Below, in pieces: positions 7,741 through 16,625 of a DNA stretch of 64,000 bases. Both the position numbers and the translations under genes were made by a program. This DNA comes from Rhizobium freirei PRF 81 (GTDB taxonomy: Bacteria; Pseudomonadota; Alphaproteobacteria; Rhizobiales; Rhizobiaceae). Each line of letters opens with the position of its first letter. Position 1 is the first letter of the stretch. Where the stretch lies: positions 1-64,000 of the forward strand of contig NZ_AQHN01000010.1 of the NCBI RefSeq assembly GCF_000359745.1, in the 5' to 3' direction. The notes under the pieces were generated by a model. The model was not told where the DNA came from and did not search any database. It saw only the letters and a program-made list of their open reading frames with translations.

Positions 7741-8277
7741 TCAGTTTCCGTTGGCCGACGTGACCGGGAGGTTGAGATCGATCATCCCCGCCTTCTCGAA
7801 CATCAGCATCACAGGCACCGCGCCACCCTTCTTGAAGGGCGCTTTGACCTGCTTGAACATCATATGCATGGTGTTCGGCGCAAGCGTCACGGTGGCGCCG
7901 GCGGGAATGGCGATGCCGTCCTTGATCTCGCGCATCTTCATGATCTCGCCGTCCATCTTCATCTCGTGCAGCTCCACCTTGCCGGCAGCCGATGAGGTGA
8001 CGGAGGTCAGCTTGTCAGCGACCTTGCCACCATTGTGGATGGTAATGTAGCCGCCGCCGACCGGCTGACCCGGCAGCATGGCGCGGACATAACCGCCGCT
8101 GATAACGAGATCGCCGAGCTTGCTGGCGGCAGAACCTGCCGGAGCCGGCTCGGCGGCCATGTGCATTCCGGGCATGCCCTTCATGTCGCCGCTCTGCTGC
8201 GCCAGAGCACCGCCTGTCGAAAGCGAAACTGCGGCTGCCGAAAGCAGCAACGCTGCGACGACGTGATAACGGTTCAT
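7741..8277 (-). CDS. Periplasmic copper chaperone PCu(A)C family protein
   Basis: A 178-residue secreted copper(I) chaperone of the PCu(A)C/DUF461 family, which delivers copper to the CuA site of cytochrome c oxidase. It starts with a signal peptide (MNRYHVVAALLLSAAAVSL...GALA, cleavage before QQ), then a Met/His-rich linker MKGMPGMHM, then the domain with the copper motif seen as LHEM...M...NTMHMMF, giving the expected His and Met ligands. Two ATG codons adjoin (8280, 8277); the second is five bases from AGGAGG and is preferred. The long upstream extension overlaps the divergent glycine riboswitch and is not real. Single gene; the promoter region is shared divergently with gcvT. Confidence 0.9.
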   Translation of the reverse strand: MNRYHVVAALLLSAAAVSLSTGGALAQQSGDMKGMPGMHMAAEPAPAGSAASKLGDLVISGGYVRAMLPGQPVGGGYITIHNGGKVADKLTSVTSSAAGKVELHEMKMDGEIMKMREIKDGIAIPAGATVTLAPNTMHMMFKQVKAPFKKGGAVPVMLMFEKAGMIDLNLPVTSANGN

Positions 8278-8411
8278 CATTCCCTCCTGCCCGGCTCCTT
8301 CATCGGTTCGAAGGGATAGCCTTTCGCAACGTCGTTGCAAAGCCCTGCAACCGCTGCTCGATCTATCTTCGAATCGCGCGACAAAAATTTGTTCTACGGC
8401 GACATTTGCCC

Positions 8412-8440
8412 CTTGCCATCTTCCATGACTGCCAGATAAT
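8412..8440 (+). promoter_or_regulatory. Candidate promoter of the gcv operon
   Basis: CTTGCC (8412-8417), a 17-bp spacer and GATAAT (8435-8440). The predicted transcript would begin around 8447, immediately before the glycine riboswitch. This matches the rhizobial housekeeping pattern CTTGAC-N17-CTATAT reasonably well; prediction only. Confidence 0.55.
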
Positions 8441-8449
8441 GACAGCGAC

Positions 8450-8610
8450 CTTGTTGGGAGAATCCGGCGCAAGCCGGTGCCGAAGGAGCAACCGCCCCGG
8501 AAACTCTCAGGCCAAAGGACCAGCAAGGGGCAGACGGAACTCTGGAGAGAAGCGCGAAAGCGTTCGCCGAAGGGATAACAATCTCAGGCAAAACAGACAG
8601 AGGGGGCTCA
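8450..8610 (+). promoter_or_regulatory. Tandem glycine riboswitch upstream of gcvT
   Basis: Two glycine aptamers in series. The first begins with TTGGGAGAATCCGG and contains the core CCGAAGGAGCAACC...AAACTCTCAGGCCAAAGGACC, split here only for length. The second contains ACTCTGGAGAG, GCCGAAGGGATAACAATCTC and AGGCAAAACAGACAGAGGGG. These are the conserved bases of the gcvT-type glycine riboswitch, which senses glycine and normally turns on glycine cleavage genes. It lies about 70 bases before the TTG start of gcvT. Confidence 0.93.
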
Positions 8611-8681
8611 TCGTCAGGCGCAACCGCGCCGAAATTGTGAGCTCTGCGCTTCAGAACAAGCGCGAAACCCGGAGGCGTCAT

Positions 8682-9818
8682 TTGGACGAGACCGCTGCCC
8701 TCAAGAAAACACCGCTTCACGACCTGCATGTATCGCTCGGCGCCCGCATGGTGCCGTTTGCCGGATACGACATGCCCGTGCAGTATCCTGCCGGCGTCAT
8801 GAAGGAGCATCTTTGGACCCGCGCTTCGGCCGGCTTGTTCGACGTCTCCCATATGGGCCAGGTGACGATCCGCGCCCGCTCCGGCAAATATGAGGATGCG
8901 GCACTCGCGCTGGAAAGTCTCGTGCCGGTCGATATCCTCGGTCTCGCGGAAGATCGCCAGCGCTACGGCTTCTTCACCGACGACAAGGGCGGCATCCTGG
9001 ACGACCTGATGATCACCCACACGGACGGTTATCTCTTCGTCGTCGTCAACGCCGCCTGCAAGGAGCAGGATCTCAAGCATCTGCAGGATCATATCGGCGA
9101 TAGCTGCGAAGTTACCCTGCTTGATCGCGCCCTCATCGCGCTGCAGGGACCGCGCGCCGTCGACGTTCTTGCCGAGCTCTGGGCTGACATCGCCTACATG
9201 AAGTTCATGGATGTGCGCCATTGTCGCCTCCACGACGTCTCCTGCCTCGTGTCGCGCTCCGGCTATAGCGGCGAAGACGGTTTCGAAATCTCCGTACCAT
9301 CGGACAAGGCCGAGGATATCGCCAAGCGCCTGCTGGAGCACCCGGACGTACAGCCGATCGGCCTCGGCGCCCGCGACTCGCTGCGCCTAGAGGCCGGTCT
9401 CTGCCTTTACGGCAACGATATCGACCAGACGACGACGCCGATCGAAGGCGCGCTCGAATGGGCCATCCAGAAGGCCCGCAAGACCGGTGGCGCGCGCACT
9501 GGCGGATTCCCCGGTGCAACCCGCATTCTCGGCGAACTCGATGGCGGCACCACGCGCCGCCGCGTCGGCCTGAAGCCCGAGGGCAAGGCGCCGGTGCGCA
9601 GTCATGCCAAGCTCTATGCCGACGCTGAAGGCAAGACCGAAATCGGCGAAGTCACCTCGGGCGGCTTCGGCCCGAGCGTCGAGTCTCCGGTCGCCATGGG
9701 CTACGTGCCGACCGACTTCACGGCTCCCGGCACCACCGTTTACGCCGAAGTGCGCGGCAAGTACTTGGCTGTCACCGTCAGCGCCCTGCCTTTCATCAAG
9801 CCTACCTACAAACGTTGA
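8682..9818 (+). CDS. gcvT: Glycine cleavage system T protein (aminomethyltransferase)
   Basis: Transfers the methylene group from lipoyl-bound aminomethyl on H protein to tetrahydrofolate, releasing ammonia. The start is probably TTG at 8682: GGAGG lies seven bases upstream, and the product (378 residues, [20 protein letters not shown]...) has the normal length. The longer reading frame runs back through the riboswitch. The GcvT fold signatures are intact: [25 protein letters not shown], the [11 protein letters not shown] segment, [18 protein letters not shown] and the C-terminal TSGGFGPS. First gene of gcvTHP, under glycine riboswitch control. Confidence 0.94.
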   Translation: MDETAALKKTPLHDLHVSLGARMVPFAGYDMPVQYPAGVMKEHLWTRASAGLFDVSHMGQVTIRARSGKYEDAALALESLVPVDILGLAEDRQRYGFFTDDKGGILDDLMITHTDGYLFVVVNAACKEQDLKHLQDHIGDSCEVTLLDRALIALQGPRAVDVLAELWADIAYMKFMDVRHCRLHDVSCLVSRSGYSGEDGFEISVPSDKAEDIAKRLLEHPDVQPIGLGARDSLRLEAGLCLYGNDIDQTTTPIEGALEWAIQKARKTGGARTGGFPGATRILGELDGGTTRRRVGLKPEGKAPVRSHAKLYADAEGKTEIGEVTSGGFGPSVESPVAMGYVPTDFTAPGTTVYAEVRGKYLAVTVSALPFIKPTYKR

Positions 9819-9843
9819 ACGTCTTTTCCAGAGAGGATTACCC

Positions 9844-10206
9844 ATGCTGAAATTCACCGAAGAACACGAGTGGCTGAAGGTTGAAGGCGATGTCGCGACC
9901 GTCGGCATTACGGCGCATGCCGCCGAACAGCTCGGCGATCTGGTTTTCGTGGAATTGCCCGAAGTCGGCGCCAGCTTCTCGAAGGGCGGCGACGCAGCAA
10001 CCGTCGAATCCGTCAAGGCAGCTTCGGAAGTCTATTGTCCGCTCGACGGAGAGATCACCGAGGTCAACGAAGCCATCACGGCCGATCCGGCACTCGTCAA
10101 CTCCGACCCGATGGGTGCGGGTTGGTTCTTCAAGCTCAAGCTGAAGAATATCAGCGATCTTGATGGTCTTCTTGATGAATCCGGTTACAAGGAGCTGATC
10201 GGATAA
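9844..10206 (+). CDS. gcvH: Glycine cleavage system H protein
   Basis: A 120-residue lipoyl carrier that shuttles the aminomethyl group from GcvP to GcvT. The lipoylation site is Lys58 in [11 protein letters not shown], and the N-terminal [20 protein letters not shown] and C-terminal [11 protein letters not shown] blocks are typical. The ATG at 9844 follows GAGAGG at a suitable distance. It lies 25 bases after gcvT, and its TAA stop shares one base with the ATG of gcvP, so the genes are translationally coupled. Confidence 0.96.
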   Translation: MLKFTEEHEWLKVEGDVATVGITAHAAEQLGDLVFVELPEVGASFSKGGDAATVESVKAASEVYCPLDGEITEVNEAITADPALVNSDPMGAGWFFKLKLKNISDLDGLLDESGYKELIG

Positions 10207-13070
10207 TGACGACGCCTACGGAATTCACGTTTACCGACTACCAGCCATACGACTTCGCCAATCGCCGGCATATCGGCCCATCTCCGTCTGAGATGGCCGC
10301 AATGCTTGGCGTGATCGGCTACAACAGCCTCGATGGCCTGATCGACGCGACGCTGCCGCCCGCTATCCGCCAGAAAACGCCGCTCTCCTGGGGTGCGCCG
10401 ATGACGGAGCGCGAGGCGCTCGACCGGCTGCGCGAGACCGCCAACAAAAACAAGGTTCTCGTCTCGCTCATCGGTCAGGGCTATTACGGCACGATCACGC
10501 CGCCGGTCATCCAGCGCAACATTCTGGAAAACCCGGCCTGGTACACGGCCTATACGCCCTACCAGCCGGAAATCAGCCAGGGCCGCCTCGAGGCGCTGCT
10601 GAACTACCAGACGATGATCAGCGACCTCACCGGTCTCGACGTCGCCAACGCCTCGCTGCTCGACGAAGCGACGGCCGCAGCCGAAGGCATGGCGATGGCG
10701 GAACGCGTCGCCAAGTCCAAGGCGAAGGCCTTCTTCGTCGATGCCGCCTGCCACCCGCAGACCATCGCGCTGATCAGGACCCGTGCCGAGCCGCTCGGCT
10801 GGACCGTCATCGTCGGCAATCCCTTTACCGATCTTGATCCGGTCGATGTCTTCGGCGCGATCTTCCAGTATCCGGGCACGCACGGCCATATCAACGACTT
10901 CAGCGGCCTGATCGCAAGATTGCACCAGACCGGCGCCATCGCCGTCATGGCGGCCGATCTTCTGGCGCTGACCTTGCTGAAATCTCCGGGCGAGATGGGC
11001 GCGGATATCGCCATTGGCTCTTCGCAGCGCTTCGGCGTTCCGGTGGGCTATGGTGGTCCGCATGCAGCCTACATGGCCGTCAAAGACGACTACAAGCGCT
11101 CCATGCCCGGCCGTCTCGTCGGCGTTTCCGTCGATGCGCGCGGCAATCGCGCCTATCGCCTGTCGCTGCAGACCCGCGAACAGCATATCCGCCGCGAAAA
11201 GGCGACGTCGAACATCTGCACCGCCCAGGTGCTGCTTGCCGTCATGGCCTCCATGTATGCGGTCTTCCACGGTCCACAGGGTCTGAAGGCCATCGCCCAG
11301 CAGGTTCACCAGAAGGCTGTCTTGATGGCCAAGGGGCTGGAAAAGCTCGGCTACACCGTCGAGCCGAAAAACTTCTTCGACACGATCACTGTCGAGGTCG
11401 GCCATATGCAGGGCCTCATCCTGCGCGCGGCCGTTGCCGAAGGCGTGAACCTGCGCAAGGTCGGCGAAACCAAGATCGGCATCAGCCTCGACGAGCGTAC
11501 CCGCCCGGCGACGCTGGAAGCGGTATGGCGCGCATTCGGCGGCAATTTCCGTATTGCCGATTTCGAGCCCTCCTACCGCCTGCCGAAGAACCTGCTGCGC
11601 GCCAGCGAATATCTGACGCATCCGATCTTCCACATGAACCGTGCCGAAAGCGAGATGACGCGGTATATCCGCCGTCTCTCCGACCGCGACCTGGCGCTCG
11701 ACCGTTCGATGATCCCGCTCGGCTCCTGCACCATGAAGCTGAACGCTACGGCGGAAATGCTGCCGATCACCTGGCCGGAATTCTCCGACATCCATCCTTT
11801 CGTGCCGGCCGATCAGGCGCTGGGCTACCGCGAAATGATCGATGACCTGACGGACAAGCTCTGCGCCGTGACCGGTTACGATGCCTTCTCCATGCAGCCG
11901 AACTCCGGCGCGCAGGGCGAATATGCCGGCCTCCTGACCATCCGCAATTACCACATTGCCAACGGCCAGGGTCATCGCGACATCTGCCTTATCCCGACCT
12001 CCGCGCATGGCACCAACCCTGCCTCGGCGCAGATGGCGGGCATGAAGGTCGTGGTCGTCAAGGTCAGCGACAACGGCGATATCGATATGGCCGATTTCCG
12101 CGCCAAGACCGAGCAATATGCCAACAACCTCTCCTGCTGCATGATCACCTATCCTTCGACGCACGGCGTTTTCGAAGAGACGGTAAAGGAGATCTGCGAT
12201 CTCGTGCACAAGCATGGCGGTCAGGTCTATCTCGATGGCGCCAACATGAACGCCATGGTCGGCCTCTCGCGTCCCGGCGATATCGGCTCCGATGTCAGCC
12301 ACCTGAACCTGCACAAGACGTTCTGCATCCCGCATGGCGGCGGCGGTCCCGGCATGGGCCCGATCGGCGTCAAGGCACATCTGGCGCCTCACCTGCCCGG
12401 CCATCCGGAAACGGACGGGCGCGGCGGTGCGGTCTCGGCGGCAGCCTTCGGTTCGGCTTCCATCCTGCCGATCTCCTGGAGCTACTGCCTGATGATGGGC
12501 GGCGAAGGCCTGACGCAGGCGACGAAGGTGGCGATCCTCAACGCCAACTACATCGCTGCCCGGCTCAAGGGCGCCTATGACGTGCTCTACAAGTCCGAGG
12601 CCGGACGCGTCGCGCACGAATGCATCATCGATACCCGCCCGCTGGTCGCAAGCGCCGGCGTGACGGTCGACGATGTCGCCAAGCGCCTCATCGATTGCGG
12701 CTTCCACGCCCCGACCATGAGCTGGCCAGTTGCCGGCACGCTGATGATCGAGCCGACCGAATCGGAAACCAAGGCTGAGCTCGACCGCTTCTGCGAGGCG
12801 ATGCTGGCGATCCGCGAGGAAGCCCGCGACATCGAGGAAGGCCGGATGGACAAGGCCAACAACCCGCTGAAGAACGCACCGCATACGGTGGAAGACCTCG
12901 TCGGTGAATGGGATCGTCCCTATTCCCGCGAACAGGCCTGCTATCCGCCCGGCGCCTTCCGCGTGGACAAATACTGGTCGCCGGTCAATCGCGTCGACAA
13001 CGTCTATGGCGACAGGAACCTGATTTGCTCCTGCCCGCCGGTTGAATCCTACGCTGAGGCCGCCGAATAG
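10206..13070 (+). CDS. gcvP: Glycine dehydrogenase (decarboxylating), P protein
   Basis: A 954-residue fused P protein that decarboxylates glycine using PLP and passes the aminomethyl group to GcvH. The two homologous halves are both present (the N-terminal [19 protein letters not shown] region and the C-terminal catalytic half). PLP is expected on Lys704 in [19 protein letters not shown]. The C-terminal [13 protein letters not shown] ending is normal. The start codon overlaps the gcvH stop. Transcription probably ends at the strong terminator at 13147-13183. The L protein (lipoamide dehydrogenase) is not in the window. Confidence 0.96.
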   Translation: MTTPTEFTFTDYQPYDFANRRHIGPSPSEMAAMLGVIGYNSLDGLIDATLPPAIRQKTPLSWGAPMTEREALDRLRETANKNKVLVSLIGQGYYGTITPPVIQRNILENPAWYTAYTPYQPEISQGRLEALLNYQTMISDLTGLDVANASLLDEATAAAEGMAMAERVAKSKAKAFFVDAACHPQTIALIRTRAEPLGWTVIVGNPFTDLDPVDVFGAIFQYPGTHGHINDFSGLIARLHQTGAIAVMAADLLALTLLKSPGEMGADIAIGSSQRFGVPVGYGGPHAAYMAVKDDYKRSMPGRLVGVSVDARGNRAYRLSLQTREQHIRREKATSNICTAQVLLAVMASMYAVFHGPQGLKAIAQQVHQKAVLMAKGLEKLGYTVEPKNFFDTITVEVGHMQGLILRAAVAEGVNLRKVGETKIGISLDERTRPATLEAVWRAFGGNFRIADFEPSYRLPKNLLRASEYLTHPIFHMNRAESEMTRYIRRLSDRDLALDRSMIPLGSCTMKLNATAEMLPITWPEFSDIHPFVPADQALGYREMIDDLTDKLCAVTGYDAFSMQPNSGAQGEYAGLLTIRNYHIANGQGHRDICLIPTSAHGTNPASAQMAGMKVVVVKVSDNGDIDMADFRAKTEQYANNLSCCMITYPSTHGVFEETVKEICDLVHKHGGQVYLDGANMNAMVGLSRPGDIGSDVSHLNLHKTFCIPHGGGGPGMGPIGVKAHLAPHLPGHPETDGRGGAVSAAAFGSASILPISWSYCLMMGGEGLTQATKVAILNANYIAARLKGAYDVLYKSEAGRVAHECIIDTRPLVASAGVTVDDVAKRLIDCGFHAPTMSWPVAGTLMIEPTESETKAELDRFCEAMLAIREEARDIEEGRMDKANNPLKNAPHTVEDLVGEWDRPYSREQACYPPGAFRVDKYWSPVNRVDNVYGDRNLICSCPPVESYAEAAE

Positions 13071-13146
13071 GATTTTCGCGAAAAAGCGAAGCGGTTCAGT
13101 CGCTTCGCCTGATACCGACATAAATCTATTGCGAAACTTGTCTAAG

Positions 13147-13183
13147 AAAACGCCGCGTGTCCCCTGGGATGCGCGGCGTTTTT
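13147..13183 (+). terminator. Rho-independent terminator after gcvP
   Basis: AAAACGCCGCG (13147-13157) pairs with CGCGGCGTTTT (13172-13182) around a 14-nt loop, and the 3' arm runs straight into five T residues. Another GC hairpin (GCGAAGCG...CGCTTCGC near 13087-13107) lies 40 bases earlier. Together they should end the gcvTHP transcript before the esterase gene at 13219. Confidence 0.88.
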
Positions 13184-13218
13184 CATGACGCGGCAACGGG
13201 GCCTTGGAATTCAGATTT

Positions 13219-13842
13219 ATGCCGGAACAGCCGGAATTTCATTTCGTCAACGAGCGGCATGCCGACGTTTCGTCGCCGCCGCTGCTTCTGCTGCACGGCA
13301 GCGGCAGGGATGAAACTTCGCTTATCCCGCTTGCGGACGCGATCGCGCCGCAGCGCTCACATATGGCCTTGCGCGGTGCGGTCGAATGGGAGGAAGGATT
13401 CGCCTTCTTTCGCCGCAATCCCGATCGCAGCCTGGATCATGCAGACCTCGACAGGCAGACGGAGCGGCTCTGTCGTTTCATCGGGATGGCGATGGAGCGA
13501 ACGTTGCTTGCCCGGCCGCCTGTTCTGCTTGGCTTCTCCAACGGAGCCATCATGGCCGCATCGCTCCTTCGGCAGATGCCCTCAATCGCTTCGGCCGCCA
13601 TTCTGCTGCGCCCCCTTTCGCCGGCCCCCGATGCGGATCTCCCGTCGATGCCAGGACTGCCGATCCTGATCATCTCAGGCGAACACGATCAACGCCGGGA
13701 GCCCGGCGACGCGGATCTTGTCAGCCGACAATTTACAAAGGCTGGTGCTGACGTCAGCGCCCATCAATTGCCCACCGGCCACGACCTCCATCCGGACGAA
13801 CCCAAGATCGTCCGTGATTGGCTTATACGGAAAGGCATATGA
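13219..13842 (+). CDS. Alpha/beta hydrolase, carboxylesterase/phospholipase type (YpfH-like)
   Basis: A 207-residue serine esterase-like protein. The catalytic triad can be read as Ser in LLGFSNGAIMAA, Asp in ISGEHDQRRE and His in LPTGHDLHPDE; an LLLHGSGRDE oxyanion-loop block is near the N-terminus. It resembles the small carboxylesterases of the YpfH/phospholipase group. The ATG at 13219 is preferred to the TTG at 13204, with GGAATT about ten bases upstream. Its stop is separated by one base from the start of a HigA-like antitoxin gene, so the two are probably cotranslated. The substrate is unknown. Confidence 0.85.
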   Translation: MPEQPEFHFVNERHADVSSPPLLLLHGSGRDETSLIPLADAIAPQRSHMALRGAVEWEEGFAFFRRNPDRSLDHADLDRQTERLCRFIGMAMERTLLARPPVLLGFSNGAIMAASLLRQMPSIASAAILLRPLSPAPDADLPSMPGLPILIISGEHDQRREPGDADLVSRQFTKAGADVSAHQLPTGHDLHPDEPKIVRDWLIRKGI

Positions 13843-13843
13843 A

Positions 13844-14110
13844 ATGAACGAGGAGAATTCCTTCGACGTGGACAATCCCGACAGCTACATCGCCGCCGCC
13901 TTCGAAACGGATAATCCGGCGTCGATCGCCAAGGCATTGGGCGAAGTGGCGCGCACCCGCAACATGAGCAAGCTCGCCAAGGACGTCGGGATGAACCGCT
14001 CGGCGCTTTATCGCGCGCTCAGCGGCGACGGAAATCCGGAATTTGCGACGATCCTGAAGGTCGTCAAGGCGCTTGGTCTCAAACTGATGCCCGTCCCCGC
14101 CGCAAATTGA
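13844..14110 (+). CDS. HigA-like addiction-module antitoxin, orphan
   Basis: An 88-residue XRE-type helix-turn-helix protein of the family annotated as putative addiction module antidote. The signature is visible as SIAKALGEVARTRNMSKLAKDVGMNRSALYRALSGDGNPEF, given here in two motifs: an N-terminal DNxxSIAKAL block and the LYRALSGDGNPEF block. Such proteins normally follow a HigB/RelE-like toxin gene, but the upstream gene here encodes an esterase of 207 residues with no toxin-like features. The ATG lies one base after the esterase stop. It may be a lone transcriptional regulator, or an antitoxin whose toxin was replaced. Confidence 0.85.
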   Translation: MNEENSFDVDNPDSYIAAAFETDNPASIAKALGEVARTRNMSKLAKDVGMNRSALYRALSGDGNPEFATILKVVKALGLKLMPVPAAN

Positions 14111-14137
14111 GGATTGGCAAACCCGCCGTTAGTCGCC

Positions 14138-14215
14138 TGGAGCGGTTCAGCTTTTCACGGAAACTCTGAACCGCTCTATCTCTTTGTTTTTTAGCAATTC
14201 CGGACGGAAAACCGC
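14138..14215. repeat. Rhizobium intergenic palindrome, also a likely terminator for the antitoxin gene
   Basis: Perfect 11-bp inverted repeat GAGCGGTTCAG (14140-14150)/CTGAACCGCTC (14166-14176), followed by TATCTCTTTGTTTTTT and CAATTCCGGACGGAAAACCG. I recognise this wording as a frequent intergenic repeat of Rhizobium. The T-rich tail downstream of the stem would make it act as a terminator for the rightward antitoxin gene. It also fuses with, and truncates, the ZIP-transporter remnant on the other strand. Confidence 0.75.
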
Positions 14216-14385
14216 ATATCGGGCAGGATTTCGCCGGCCGCCGCTGCGAAGACGACGCCGGCGGCGGCAAAATGCTGGATGGCGCTGACAAGATTAGGCC
14301 CCGGCCGCGTGTTCACCGCAACGGCTGCACCCGCAATGGCGGCCGTCGCCGGGATCAATGTGTAAACCCATGCCGATGCCACCAT
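14191..14385 (-). pseudogene. Truncated 5' fragment of a ZIP family metal transporter gene
   Basis: The minus-strand frame has its own start (ATG at 14385 with GGGGA upstream) and encodes two hydrophobic stretches ending SAIQHFAAAGVVFAAAAGEILPD in two parts (SAIQHFAAAG and VVFAAAAGEILPD). This is what the first helices of rhizobial ZIP/ZupT-like transporters look like. After residue 57 the frame enters the intergenic repeat and stops, giving only 64 residues where a functional ZIP protein needs about 230-260. No further ZIP sequence is seen beyond the repeat. Interpreted as a decayed gene whose 3' part was lost at the repeat. Confidence 0.6.
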
Positions 14386-14510
14386 AAGATCCCCGTCGCT
14401 CGCCTTCGACGTTACCCGGCCAAGCCGGCTGCCAGGGAGGCGCGGAGAAACCCAGGCGTGCCACGATCAAAGCACGAAACGCATTGCGGTGAAATATCGA
14501 GGAACCTGCT

Positions 14511-14900
14511 TTAAGCGGGTTGCGCAGCCTGACGTTGAGCTGCCAAAGCGGCGAGATCGGCGGGCTTCAATTCGACGGACTCGCCGCAGCCGCAGGCCGA
14601 TGTCTGGTTCGGATTGGTGAAGATGAAACCCGAGCGCAGTGTCGTGGTCTCAAAGCCCATTTCCGTGCCAAGCAGATAAAGTACGGCCGACGGCTCAACC
14701 CAAACGCTCGCCCCATCGCGCTCGATCAGGTCATCCTTGGGATTCGGCTCGGTCACCAGATCAATGGTATATTCCATGCCGGCGCAGCCGCCCTTCTTGA
14801 TGCCGACGCGAACGCCTTTGGCAGCAGGACCGGAATTCTCGACAATTGCCTTGACGCGGTTGGCCGCCGCATCCGTCATGCTCATGACTGCAAAGCCCAT
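14511..14900 (-). CDS. sufA: SufA/HesB-type iron-sulfur carrier protein
   Basis: A 129-residue A-type carrier that takes Fe-S clusters from the SufBCD scaffold to client proteins. The three ligand cysteines are present: one in KKGGCAGMEY and two in the C-terminal TSACGCGES. The ATG at 14900 is preferred (GGAG nine bases upstream); the frame continues to 14921. The protein has a C-terminal Ala/Gln-rich tail (LAALAAQRQAAQPA). Last gene of the leftward suf operon, 76 bp after the sufT-like gene. A short imperfect hairpin spans its stop codon. Confidence 0.93.
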   Translation of the reverse strand: MGFAVMSMTDAAANRVKAIVENSGPAAKGVRVGIKKGGCAGMEYTIDLVTEPNPKDDLIERDGASVWVEPSAVLYLLGTEMGFETTTLRSGFIFTNPNQTSACGCGESVELKPADLAALAAQRQAAQPA

Positions 14901-14976
14901 GGGCTCATTCTCCTTCCACAACCGGGGTCAAGATCCGGTGCTTCGAGTCTTAATGTAAAGCCGGCGGCTTAAAGCT

Positions 14977-15357
14977 TCAATACCAGCCGACCGCGACCTG
15001 CGCTTCTTCCGACATGCGATCCGGCGTCCACGGCGGATCGAAGGTCATGCTGACCTCGACACCGGAAACGCCTTCGACGGCGCCGACGGCATTCTCGACC
15101 CAGCCCGGCATTTCGCCTGCCACCGGGCAACCCGGTGCCGTCAGCGTCATGACGATCTTCACCATGCGGTCGTCTTCGATGTCGATCTTGTAGACCAGAC
15201 CGAGCTCGAAAATATCAGCCGGAATTTCCGGATCGTAGACAGTCTTAAGCGCAGCGATAACGTCGTCGCTAAGGCGAGCCAGCTCATCCTCGGGAATGCT
15301 GGAATGCACGATCCCTTCGCGTACGTCGATCTTCTGTTCGCTTTCGTCGAGTGACAT
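14977..15357 (-). CDS. sufT: SufT/DUF59 family iron-sulfur assembly protein (SufX of rhizobia)
   Basis: A 126-residue protein containing the MIP18/DUF59 domain: VIAALKTVYDPEIPADIFELGLVYKI in two blocks (TVYDPEIP, DIFELGLVY), then TLTAPGCPVAGEMP with the conserved Cys, and the C-terminal FDPPWTPDRMSEEA. SufT-type proteins help mature Fe-S proteins. The start at 15357 has AAGGAGG six bases upstream; the 48 residues before it in the open frame come from antisense of sufS. It lies 11 bases downstream of sufS and corresponds by position to sufX of the rhizobial sufS2BCDS1XA operon. Confidence 0.92.
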   Translation of the reverse strand: MSLDESEQKIDVREGIVHSSIPEDELARLSDDVIAALKTVYDPEIPADIFELGLVYKIDIEDDRMVKIVMTLTAPGCPVAGEMPGWVENAVGAVEGVSGVEVSMTFDPPWTPDRMSEEAQVAVGWY

Positions 15358-15368
15358 CGCTTGCCTCC

Positions 15369-16610
15369 TTAGGCAAAGAATTTCCGCGCATATTCCAGCG
15401 CATCCGCCAAAGCATCCACCTCGGCGCGCGTATTGTACAGGCCGAACGATGCACGGCATGTGGAGGTGACGCCGAAGCGTTTCAAGAGCGGCTGGGCGCA
15501 ATGGGTTCCGGCGCGAACCGCCACACCTTGGCGGTCGATCACCATCGAGACGTCGTGAGAGTGGATACCCGCAAGCTCGAAGGAGAAGATGCCGCCCTTA
15601 CCGGGCGCCATACCGATGACGCGCAGCGAATTGATATCCCGCAGCCGCTCCGCCGCATAAGCGGCGAGATCAGCTTCGTGGCGGGCGATCGCCTCGCGGC
15701 CGATGCTGTCCATATAATCAAGCGCGTAGCCAAGGCCGATCGCCTGCACGATCGGCGGGGTTCCCGCCTCGAAGCGATGCGGCGGCTCGTTATAGGTGAC
15801 GTTTTCCTCGGTGACGTCGAAGATCATCTCGCCGCCGCCCTGGAAGGGCCGCATCTCGGCGAGCCGCTCCTTCTTGCCGTAGAGAACGCCAATGCCCGAT
15901 GGGCCATAAAGCTTGTGACCGGTCATGACGTACCAGTCGCAATCGATATCCTGCACGTCGACAGGCATATGCACCGCACCCTGCGAGCCATCGATCAGGA
16001 CGGGAATGCCGCGCTCATGCGCGATGCGGCAGACGTCCTTCACCGGAACAACGGTTCCGAGCGCATTCGACATATGGGTGATGGCGACGAGCTTGGTCCG
16101 CTCCGTCAGGCTCTTCTCGAAATCCTCGATATGGAACGCGCCCTCGTCGTCGACGGGCACCCAGACGAGCTTGGCACCCTGCCGCTCGCGGATGAAGTGC
16201 CAGGGGACGATGTTGGAGTGATGCTCCATGATCGAGACGACAATCTCGTCGCTCTCGCCAAGCTTCGGCATGCCCCAGCCGTAGGCGACCGTGTTGATCG
16301 CTTCCGTCGAGTTCTTGGTAAAGACGATATCGTCCACCGACGGAGCATTCAGGAAGCGGCGCACCTTTTCGCGAGCCGCTTCATAGGCTTCCGTGGCAGC
16401 ATTGGACAGGAAGTGCAGGCCGCGATGCACATTCGCATATTCGCTGGAATAGGCATGCGAAATGGCATCGATGACGACCTGCGGCTTCTGCGCGGATGCG
16501 CCGTTGTCGAGATAGACCAGCGGCTTGCCGTGCACCATTTTCGCCAGGATCGGGAAATCCCGGCGAATGGCTTCGACATCATAGGCCGTTGCCGGCACGA
16601 TCTTGTCCAC
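15369..16610 (-). CDS. sufS: Cysteine desulfurase, SufS type (SufS1)
   Basis: A PLP enzyme that takes sulfur from cysteine as a persulfide for SufBCD. PLP is expected on Lys233 in MTGHKLYGPSG, and the persulfide Cys371 is in RAGTHCAQPLL. The GTG at 16610 is the best start (GGAGG eight bases upstream, 413 residues); a TTG at 16625 directly abuts the sufD stop codon but lacks a site. The class II SufS-like length and VHRGLHFLSNAATEAYE block separate it from the other desulfurase in the operon (20366-21532). No sufE gene is seen. Confidence 0.94.
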   Translation of the reverse strand: MDKIVPATAYDVEAIRRDFPILAKMVHGKPLVYLDNGASAQKPQVVIDAISHAYSSEYANVHRGLHFLSNAATEAYEAAREKVRRFLNAPSVDDIVFTKNSTEAINTVAYGWGMPKLGESDEIVVSIMEHHSNIVPWHFIRERQGAKLVWVPVDDEGAFHIEDFEKSLTERTKLVAITHMSNALGTVVPVKDVCRIAHERGIPVLIDGSQGAVHMPVDVQDIDCDWYVMTGHKLYGPSGIGVLYGKKERLAEMRPFQGGGEMIFDVTEENVTYNEPPHRFEAGTPPIVQAIGLGYALDYMDSIGREAIARHEADLAAYAAERLRDINSLRVIGMAPGKGGIFSFELAGIHSHDVSMVIDRQGVAVRAGTHCAQPLLKRFGVTSTCRASFGLYNTRAEVDALADALEYARKFFA

Positions 16611-16625
16611 GAGCTTTGCCTCCAA

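Noticed and set aside
10185..13196. A 1003-codon open frame on the minus strand across gcvP
   Set aside because: It lies antisense to a well-supported gcvP and has the Arg/Asp/His-rich composition of a shadow frame in high-GC DNA; no domain is visible.
14272..14514. Possible small plus-strand gene
   Set aside because: Opposite to the ZIP remnant, Arg/Cys-rich shadow composition, no ribosome binding site.
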